Shown here: positions 7,023 to 10,290 of the stretch, piece after piece | Numbering within the stretch: position 1 is the first letter of the stretch | Layout of the letters: each line of letters starts with the position of its first letter | Origin: Candidatus Iainarchaeum sp. | GTDB taxonomy: Archaea > Iainarchaeota > Iainarchaeia > Iainarchaeales > Iainarchaeaceae | DNA length: 10,290 nt | Assembly (NCBI GenBank): GCA_013331625.1 | Contig: DUGC01000122.1 | Span: forward strand, 1-10,290 | Direction of reading: 5' to 3' | Translations under genes and position numbers: made by a program | Notes under the pieces: model-generated | Told to the model about the DNA's origin: nothing | The model's database searches: none | The model's input: the letters and a program-made list of their open reading frames with translations, nothing else

Positions 7023-7322
7023 CACGCAGCAAGAGCTAGGGTAGCAAGCCATGCACTTGGCCTTTACATCTGTAGGCATGGGTGTTCTGGTTCCTTGTTT
7101 TATCTGGAAGGTCTTTTCCAAGATTGAAAGTATTTCCTGTTTGTGTTGTTCCTCAAATTTTGCCGCCAGAACTTGAAGCAACGATAAAAAACCAGCGGAA
7201 TCACGAAAAACATTGTAATGAATACCACCTGAATCCAAACTACAAAGCTCTTGCAAAGGCCGTATTTGGGTAATAAAGACTTTTTTGTTGTGCGGGTTTA
7301 ATACCGCAGAGCAAATCAACAT
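7008..7322 (-). CDS. Small hypothetical protein with C-terminal Cys cluster
   Basis: This 104-residue frame is not recognised. Residues 1-20 are moderately hydrophobic with basic residues, and about 45-75 look like an amphipathic helix pair (LLQVLAAKFEEQHKQEILSI). The last 15 residues hold Cys90, 93, 98, 99 and 102 in a CxxC-x4-CCxxC arrangement, a plausible zinc or iron-sulfur site. ATG 7322 is preferred to the upstream TTG because a TATA-like TTAAAAAC lies about 29 bases before it, matching the leaderless genes nearby. The frame is uninterrupted, but no known domain supports it and the opposite strand is also partly open, so it could be a chance ORF or a decayed gene. It converges on the winged-helix gene with a 15-base gap. 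Confidence 0.45.
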   Translation of the reverse strand: MLICSAVLNPHNKKVFITQIRPLQELCSLDSGGIHYNVFRDSAGFLSLLQVLAAKFEEQHKQEILSILEKTFQIKQGTRTPMPTDVKAKCMACYPSSCCVHCQF

Positions 7323-7335
7323 GCCAGTCAAACAG

Positions 7336-7394
7336 CATTACCTCCCGTTTTTAACAGTCATTACCTCCCGAAGATTTACCAGAAATCCCGAAGG
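7336..7394. repeat. Direct repeats flanking a promoter (operator-like)
   Basis: CATTACCTCCCG occurs at 7336-7347 and 7359-7370, 23 bases apart. A related TCCCGAAG, found at 7366-7373 at the end of the second copy, recurs at 7387-7394, 21 bases on. The spacings are near two helical turns. The first two copies flank the TATA-like element TTAAAAAC (7347-7354, minus strand) of the Cys-cluster gene, as an operator blocking TBP would. Confidence 0.5.
7347..7354 (-). promoter_or_regulatory. TATA-like element of the Cys-cluster gene
   Basis: TTAAAAAC on the minus strand is centred about 29 bases before ATG 7322. It is a weaker match to box A than others in the window, but its placement between two copies of a 12-base repeat supports a regulated promoter. 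Confidence 0.4.
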
Positions 7395-7472
7395 TTTGCG
7401 TCTGCCTGCAGCCACAGGCTTGGGCTGGAAATCCCAGATTCTTTTGCATTTGCCCAACTTTTCTTGGCGGGC

Positions 7473-7480
7473 TTATAAAA
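7473..7480 (+). promoter_or_regulatory. Strong box A without an obvious gene
   Basis: GCTTATAAAAT around 7471-7481 is one of the best TATA boxes in the window. A transcript would start near 7500-7503. The 304-base stretch 7323-7627 contains no convincing protein gene. It holds the operator-like repeats at its left end, this promoter, the TTTTGCC/GGCAAAA repeats and the lipoprotein promoter at its right end. Confidence 0.5.
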
Positions 7481-7482
7481 TC

Positions 7483-7580
7483 TTTTGCCAAAGGGCAAAA
7501 CAATGTGTTTTTTTAAGGCGTTTTGCCAAGGCGGAAGTTTTTGCAGTTGCCTTTAAGCCAGGCATTTTCAACGGTGCCTG
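7483..7580 (+). ncRNA. Possible small structured RNA or leader
   Basis: TTTTGCC (7483-7489) and GGCAAAA (7494-7500) form a perfect 7-bp hairpin with a 4-base loop. A second TTTTGCC at 7521-7527 can pair with the same GGCAAAA, giving two exclusive folds if transcription begins early enough. A further hairpin, CAGGCA (7559-7564) with TGCCTG (7575-7580), follows. An ATG at 7503 opens a 17-codon frame to 7556, MCFFKAFCQGGSFCSCL, with four cysteines, 26 bases after the TATA box. RNA, peptide and operator readings are all open. Confidence 0.25.
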
Positions 7581-7594
7581 CAGCAGAAGGAAGA

Positions 7595-7603
7595 TTTTTA
7601 TTT
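7595..7603 (+). promoter_or_regulatory. Box A promoter of the lipoprotein gene
   Basis: TTTTTATTT is centred 29 bases before ATG 7628, predicting transcription from within a few bases of that codon. This favours ATG 7628 over the in-frame ATG at 7610, which would lie before the predicted transcript start. Confidence 0.55.
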
Positions 7604-7627
7604 ACGTGAATGCCTAATAAGCACGGC

Positions 7628-8134
7628 ATGAAACGGCAAATTGCAATTGTGCTTCTCTTGGCGCTCATCGCCATTTCCGGATGCAATACCGGGCAGCCTG
7701 AAAAGGTTGCAGATGAAGGCGCAAAAAGCACCGCGCAAGAACCTGTGCAGCCGCCGTCACAAGGTAGTTCGGCCGGAGATCCTAAAGCCACTGCGGCACC
7801 AAGCCCCGAGGAAATCGATGCAGATGCGGCGCTCAAAAACACCGCACTTTTTGAAACACTTTCCTCGGCAGGAATTTTAGATGCCGCGATTGATGTCCAG
7901 AATGGCAAAATCCTGATCGCATTCGATCTTCCCGGAGGGATGGACACGGAAAGGGCCGCTTACTTTGCAATAGGGGCGGCGGCGAACATCTCTGAAGGCG
8001 GGGAGGAAATCAGCATCGAGGTTTTCAGCGGCGACAATTCCACTGTCTACTCCGTAGGATCGCAGGACGCGAAAAAATTCATTTCCGGCGAAATGAGCGA
8101 AGAGGAATTTGGCGCAAGGGTGCGCAAAAGCTGA
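7628..8134 (+). CDS. Putative lipoprotein of unknown function
   Basis: This 168-residue protein begins MKRQ, then a hydrophobic stretch (IAIVLLLALIA) and a lipobox ISGC with the candidate lipidated residue Cys19. That is a standard lipoprotein export signal, so the mature protein should sit on the outer face of the membrane. Residues 20-65 are a Pro/Ala/Ser/Gln-rich linker. The remaining ~100 residues look like a compact alpha/beta domain: a helix near 68-88, strands around GKILIAFDLP and ISIEVFSGDNSTVYSVG, and a final acidic helix SEEEFGARVRKS. The C-terminal domain is not recognised. The gene stands alone, with its own promoter and a structured 3' flank, and converges on tRNA-Ala. Its G+C content matches the surface-protein gene rather than the AT-rich patch to its left. 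Confidence 0.82.
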   Translation: MKRQIAIVLLLALIAISGCNTGQPEKVADEGAKSTAQEPVQPPSQGSSAGDPKATAAPSPEEIDADAALKNTALFETLSSAGILDAAIDVQNGKILIAFDLPGGMDTERAAYFAIGAAANISEGGEEISIEVFSGDNSTVYSVGSQDAKKFISGEMSEEEFGARVRKS

Positions 8135-8145
8135 TAAATGTGCCT

Positions 8146-8185
8146 AAGGCCAGTGACAATTCACGATAACCGATTTTCGGGCCTT
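8146..8185 (+). other. Three-way-junction-like fold after the lipoprotein gene
   Basis: AAGGCC (8146-8151) can pair with GGCCTT (8180-8185), enclosing two small hairpins: GTGA/TCAC (8153-8164) and CCGA/TCGG (8170-8180, sharing one base with the outer stem). The block begins 11 bases after the stop codon and lies between the convergent lipoprotein and tRNA genes. It may protect or define the mRNA 3' end. The stems are short, so chance is possible. Confidence 0.3.
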
Positions 8186-8212
8186 GAGGGCTGCCAAAGG
8201 ATTAGAACTCAG

Positions 8213-8307
8213 TGGACCCTGCGGGACTCGAACCCGCCGTCTACTGCACGATGGTAAGCTTTTGCCTAATGCCATGCAGTCGTGTTATGCCTCTACACTA
8301 AGGGCCC
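8213..8307 (-). tRNA. tRNA-Ala(GGC) with a 21-base BHB intron
   Basis: All arms fold: acceptor GGGCCCT/AGGGTCC with the G3-U70 wobble that marks alanine tRNAs, D stem GTGT/ACAC, anticodon stem ACTGC/GCAGT, and T arm GCGGG-TTCGAGT-CCCGC. The discriminator is A73 and CCA is not encoded. The anticodon loop would be 28 bases unless an intron is removed. Excision of 8249-8269 leaves the 7-base loop ATGGCAT with anticodon GGC (8271-8273). The 5' end overlaps the endonuclease ORF by 23 bases, and a box A 27 bases upstream lies within that ORF. Transcription from it would start almost at nucleotide 1, leaving little or no 5' leader. Confidence 0.95.
8249..8269 (-). other. tRNA intron with canonical bulge-helix-bulge
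   Basis: ATGG of the exon loop (positions 32-35) pairs with CCAT of the intron, making the 4-bp central helix. The 3-base bulge CA^T marks the 5' cut after A37, and CG^T marks the 3' cut before T38. The inner stem TAGGC/GCTTA closes on an AAAA loop. Both cuts fall after the second bulge base, as the archaeal splicing endonuclease requires. The intron is too short to encode protein. Confidence 0.92.
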
Positions 8308-9046
8308 TCAATTTCCTTTCCCTAAATGGCATTATAAGCCGCAGAAACGGTTTAACGCTGCCATTGAAGAGATATGTGCTGAAACAGTCTTTTAAACCAT
8401 CCTTTTCCCGCACTGAAACAAATGCCTCGAAACCGAATTCCTCAAGTAGCAGCTTTGTTTGCTGTGCCAAAGCCTTTGATGTCGTGAAGAACGCGATCCT
8501 GATTCTTTTGTCTTTGCATCTGCATACGGTTCCATCTGTGTCGACCAGCCCGCGCAAAAATCCGATTTTGAATCCACGCGACAATTTCATGTCTTTGAGC
8601 TTGACTGTGGAATGCTTCACCGCGGGATCATAATCCAAATAGGTATGAAAATAGGCGAATATCTTCCTTGATTGGGTCCTCAGCCGGTAAACAGTGGGTG
8701 ACTGCTTGCCAAGCCTGAATTCCTTGTGAAAATACCCTTCAAACAGCTCTTTGACATAGTACGCGTAATCCAACCTGCCAAAATGCACATTCACCTCATA
8801 GTGCCAGTTACAGCGGTTATAGTATTGGCTTCCATCGCCTGCAAACACCCCGGCAATCTCACCCTCAACTTCCGGGCAATTAACCTCAAATTCAGGTTCA
8901 TGGAATCTTTTCCCCCTGATCCTTTTGTAATGATGGTATAAAGTGGATTTTTGCCTGCCAGTTACTTTTGAAATTTGTGCAAGAGAGACATTTTTCCAAA
9001 TGAGATCCTCGACAAGCACCAATTCACTTTCAGATAACCGCTTCAT
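8285..9046 (-). CDS. Free-standing LAGLIDADG homing endonuclease with N-terminal HTH
   Basis: This 253-residue protein has two LAGLIDADG motifs, IAGVFAGDGS (64-73, acidic Asp71) and FLRGLVDTDG (163-172, acidic Asp171). The monomeric two-domain form should therefore be able to cut DNA with metal ions. Residues about 18-42 (VSLAQISKVTGRQKSTLYHH) form a helix-turn-helix that may add DNA recognition. It is not inside an intron or intein. Box A TTTAAAAT (9068-9075) lies about 25 bases before ATG 9046, predicting a leaderless mRNA. The last seven codons (RALSVEA) and the TAA stop are tRNA-Ala sequence: the acceptor strand, D stem and D loop. A regulatory role, as in WhiA-like LAGLIDADG proteins, is an alternative, but both catalytic acidic residues are kept. 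Confidence 0.9.
   Translation of the reverse strand: MKRLSESELVLVEDLIWKNVSLAQISKVTGRQKSTLYHHYKRIRGKRFHEPEFEVNCPEVEGEIAGVFAGDGSQYYNRCNWHYEVNVHFGRLDYAYYVKELFEGYFHKEFRLGKQSPTVYRLRTQSRKIFAYFHTYLDYDPAVKHSTVKLKDMKLSRGFKIGFLRGLVDTDGTVCRCKDKRIRIAFFTTSKALAQQTKLLLEEFGFEAFVSVREKDGLKDCFSTYLFNGSVKPFLRLIMPFRERKLRALSVEA
8331..8338 (-). promoter_or_regulatory. Box A of tRNA-Ala, inside the endonuclease ORF
   Basis: CTTATAAT on the minus strand is centred about 27 bases before tRNA nucleotide 1. In the endonuclease it encodes Leu-Ile and part of Met (codons CTT ATA ATG). The tRNA can thus be transcribed independently of the endonuclease gene. Confidence 0.6.
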
Positions 9047-9067
9047 AATGAGCGCTTGAAATAAGGA

Positions 9068-9075
9068 ATTTTAAA
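9068..9075 (-). promoter_or_regulatory. Box A of the endonuclease gene
   Basis: TTTAAAAT on the minus strand is centred about 25 bases before ATG 9046. It lies in the 65-base gap after the Sm-like gene, so the endonuclease has its own promoter and need not be part of the minD operon. Confidence 0.55.
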
Positions 9076-9111
9076 CAGCATCAGAGTTCGTTGCCGGTGC
9101 GGGAAAATAAT

Positions 9112-9330
9112 TCAAGGCGAAATCAAAAGCACATTGTCGCCGCGCAGCAAAAGCAGGCCATACCTGTTTTTCGGCTCGCCGTTCTCAAGTTTTTCTGCAT
9201 TCTCCAAAACAAGGTTCATGTGCACATCAAATGCCTTGAGCGTGCCGCGCACCGACACGTTTTCCTTGAGCTCGACCAATACATTTTTTCCAAGCGAGTC
9301 ATTCAAAAGGTCAAATGGCCTGTTATTCAT
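9112..9330 (-). CDS. Sm-like archaeal protein (SmAP/LSm)
   Basis: This 72-residue protein is a complete single Sm fold. Archaeal members form six- or seven-subunit rings that bind U-rich RNA and take part in RNA metabolism. The Sm1 motif spans about 15-46 and includes GTLKAFDVHMNLVLENAE, with Asp35, His37 and Asn39 at the usual uridine-binding positions. The Sm2 motif is LLLRGDNVLLISP at 60-72, with the Arg63-Gly64-Asp65 core. The length is typical. Its ATG overlaps the minD TGA as ATGA, indicating translational coupling, and GGAG lies 11 bases upstream. In many archaea SmAP genes neighbour the ribosomal protein L37e gene. No L37e frame is seen here, and the endonuclease gene follows instead. 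Confidence 0.95.
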   Translation of the reverse strand: MNNRPFDLLNDSLGKNVLVELKENVSVRGTLKAFDVHMNLVLENAEKLENGEPKNRYGLLLLRGDNVLLISP

Positions 9331-10148
9331 GCTGATCCGTTCTCCTGTCCTTTGGGCTTTCCCTTAAATATTGAGGCAATTCTATTTAAAAGACCGCTCA
9401 AAAAGCCCTCGCCGCTCGGCGCCTCTACGTTTGCAGGAAGGCCCGCAAGCTTTGCAGCAGCTTTCTGTATCGCAACTGCGGCAGGCGAACCCGGCCTTGA
9501 GAGTATGAGCGGCTCGGGTTTTTCCTGCATCGTGGTCCTTCGCACCTCATCATCATACGGGACTGTTGCAAGCACAGGCAGCTCAAGCATCTTCATTATG
9601 TCATCTTTTTTAATCTCGCCTTTCTCCGCGCGCACAAAGTTCACCAAGATCCCGATCGGCTTGCTCCCGAGCCGCTGCGCCGTGATCTTTGCCTTGAGCA
9701 CATCGGCAATGCTCGGGCTTGTAGGCATTGCTATGAGCAAAACCTCATCCGAAGCGGAAACCGCTTCCATCACGTTCTTTTCAATCCCTGCCGCGCAGTC
9801 AAGCAGCACAAAATCAAAAAGCGGCCTGATGGATTCGATTATGGACTGCAGCCGCTCAGAATCAACGCGCCTGTAGTTTTCAAGGCTAAGGCCAGAGGGC
9901 ATGAACTTGAGGCCCGCGGGGCCGTCATAGATTGCGTCCTGCACAGTGGCCTCACCCAAAAGCACGTCGTGGAGCGTGATCGGGGAATTCTGCATGTTGA
10001 GTATTAGCGAAAGGTTCGCCATCGCGATGTCAGCATCGACAAGGCAGACATTGAGGCCGCGCTTTGCAAGCGCTATTCCAAGGTTTGCGGTGATCGTTGT
10101 CTTGCCGACCCCGCCCTTCCCTGAAATGAGTGCAATTACCCGGCCCAT
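9327..10148 (-). CDS. minD: MinD/ParA-family ATPase
   Basis: This 273-residue protein is a deviant-Walker P-loop ATPase of the MinD/ParA group, which positions division, surface or DNA cargo by ATP-driven dimerisation. The P loop is SGKGGVGKTT (9-18) with signature Lys11 and catalytic Lys16. VDADIAMANLSL is the switch I region, and FVLLDCAAGIE the Walker B/switch II segment. Cys replaces the more usual small residue or Pro after the Walker B Asp. The C-terminus has an amphipathic helix, FLSGLLNRIASIFKGK (249-264), like the membrane-targeting helix of MinD, then a polar tail. ATG 10148 is chosen because MGRVIALISGKGG leads straight into the first strand; the TTG 11 codons upstream adds no conserved sequence and overlaps the promoter. 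No MinE or MinC partner is nearby. The exact cargo cannot be told. Confidence 0.93.
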   Translation of the reverse strand: MGRVIALISGKGGVGKTTITANLGIALAKRGLNVCLVDADIAMANLSLILNMQNSPITLHDVLLGEATVQDAIYDGPAGLKFMPSGLSLENYRRVDSERLQSIIESIRPLFDFVLLDCAAGIEKNVMEAVSASDEVLLIAMPTSPSIADVLKAKITAQRLGSKPIGILVNFVRAEKGEIKKDDIMKMLELPVLATVPYDDEVRRTTMQEKPEPLILSRPGSPAAVAIQKAAAKLAGLPANVEAPSGEGFLSGLLNRIASIFKGKPKGQENGSA

Positions 10149-10180
10149 AAAACATCCACTAAGAACAGAGTTTAAGAACA

Positions 10181-10189
10181 AATAAAAAG
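10181..10189 (-). promoter_or_regulatory. Box A of the minD-SmAP operon
   Basis: CTTTTTATT on the minus strand is centred 37 bases before ATG 10148. Transcription from near 10159 gives a leader of roughly 10 bases containing GTGGATG, a weak ribosome-site candidate. Confidence 0.5.
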
Positions 10190-10192
10190 GTT

Positions 10193-10214
10193 GCCCTTAA
10201 GGGCGGCTTTGCCC
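10193..10214. promoter_or_regulatory. Palindromes next to the minD box A
   Basis: GCCCTTAAGGGC (10193-10204) is a perfect 12-base palindrome ending 4 bases upstream of box A, where the BRE and TFB contacts lie. It overlaps a second inverted repeat, GGGC-GGCTTT-GCCC (10201-10214). An operator is the simplest reading. The rest of the right edge, 10215-10290, is AT-rich with a TATA-like CTTAAATTA near 10232, but no supportable gene. Confidence 0.35.
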
Positions 10215-10290
10215 CTAACCAGAATTCTGCGCTTAAATTATTTTTTATGGCCCTTTATTCACCTTTTTTGGAGAATTTTTTACACAAGGG

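Noticed and set aside
7336..7370. Direct repeats considered as a CRISPR remnant
   Set aside because: Only two exact 12-base copies with an 11-base gap containing a TATA-like element; too short for CRISPR repeats and no cas genes nearby.
7513..7947. Minus-strand frame of 144 codons
   Set aside because: It runs antisense through the lipoprotein gene, which has a lipobox and promoter; the frame has no start signals of its own.
8249..8269. The tRNA insertion considered as the homing endonuclease's own intron
   Set aside because: The endonuclease ORF lies upstream and ends in the D-loop, outside the 21-base BHB intron, so the intron does not encode or contain it.
8184..8633. Plus-strand frame of 149 codons across tRNA-Ala
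   Set aside because: It reads antisense through the tRNA and the endonuclease, both strongly supported on the minus strand.
10149..10181. Longer MinD with an 11-residue extension from a TTG
   Set aside because: The extension starts at the edge of the box A and precedes the predicted transcript start; the standard N-terminus leading directly into the P loop fits ATG 10148.
10247..10290. ATG opening a frame to the right edge (MALYSPFLENFLHK)
   Set aside because: Only 14 codons are visible, the nearest TATA-like element is too close (about 11 bases) to direct a transcript containing the ATG, and there is no ribosome site.

Overview
The window is archaeal chromosomal DNA, about half G+C outside one AT-rich patch. 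The case rests on four things. A tRNA-Ala gene carries a short intron with a bulge-helix-bulge (BHB) splice motif. A one-domain Sm-like protein (SmAP) is present. TATA-like box A elements sit about 23-29 bases before most start codons, implying leaderless or nearly leaderless mRNAs. Finally, a large secreted protein carries thrombospondin-type Trp/Cys repeats. Such repeats, with small intergenic gaps and a MinD/SmAP pair, recall DPANN-type archaea (Diapherotrites/Micrarchaeota-like), but the lineage is inferred and cannot be fixed from this window.

Left part (1-4069): the 3' tip of a plus-strand tRNA lies at the edge. Converging on it is a minus-strand two-gene operon: a 531-residue coiled-coil protein of unknown function, then phosphoenolpyruvate synthase (ppsA), 17 bases downstream with a good Shine-Dalgarno sequence. 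The gap at 4070-4363 holds the operon promoter, two hairpins, a three-unit 11-bp tandem repeat and a T-rich terminator candidate.

Middle (4364-8134): a 725-residue secreted Cys-rich protein (minus) is divergent from a small AT-rich winged-helix protein (plus). Two back-to-back palindromes resembling IS200/IS605-type ends lie between their promoters. The winged-helix gene converges on a small minus-strand protein with a C-terminal cysteine cluster, whose promoter is flanked by direct repeats. A strong orphan promoter with TTTTGCC/GGCAAAA hairpins follows, then a lipoprotein gene with a structured 3' end.

Right part (8135-10290): reading leftward (minus strand) come minD, an Sm-like protein gene overlapping it by 4 bases, a free-standing LAGLIDADG endonuclease gene, and tRNA-Ala(GGC). 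The endonuclease ORF runs 23 bases into the tRNA, ending in its D-loop, and the tRNA's box A lies inside the endonuclease coding sequence. This nested arrangement is the most striking feature of the window. No CRISPR array, intact transposase or defence locus was seen.
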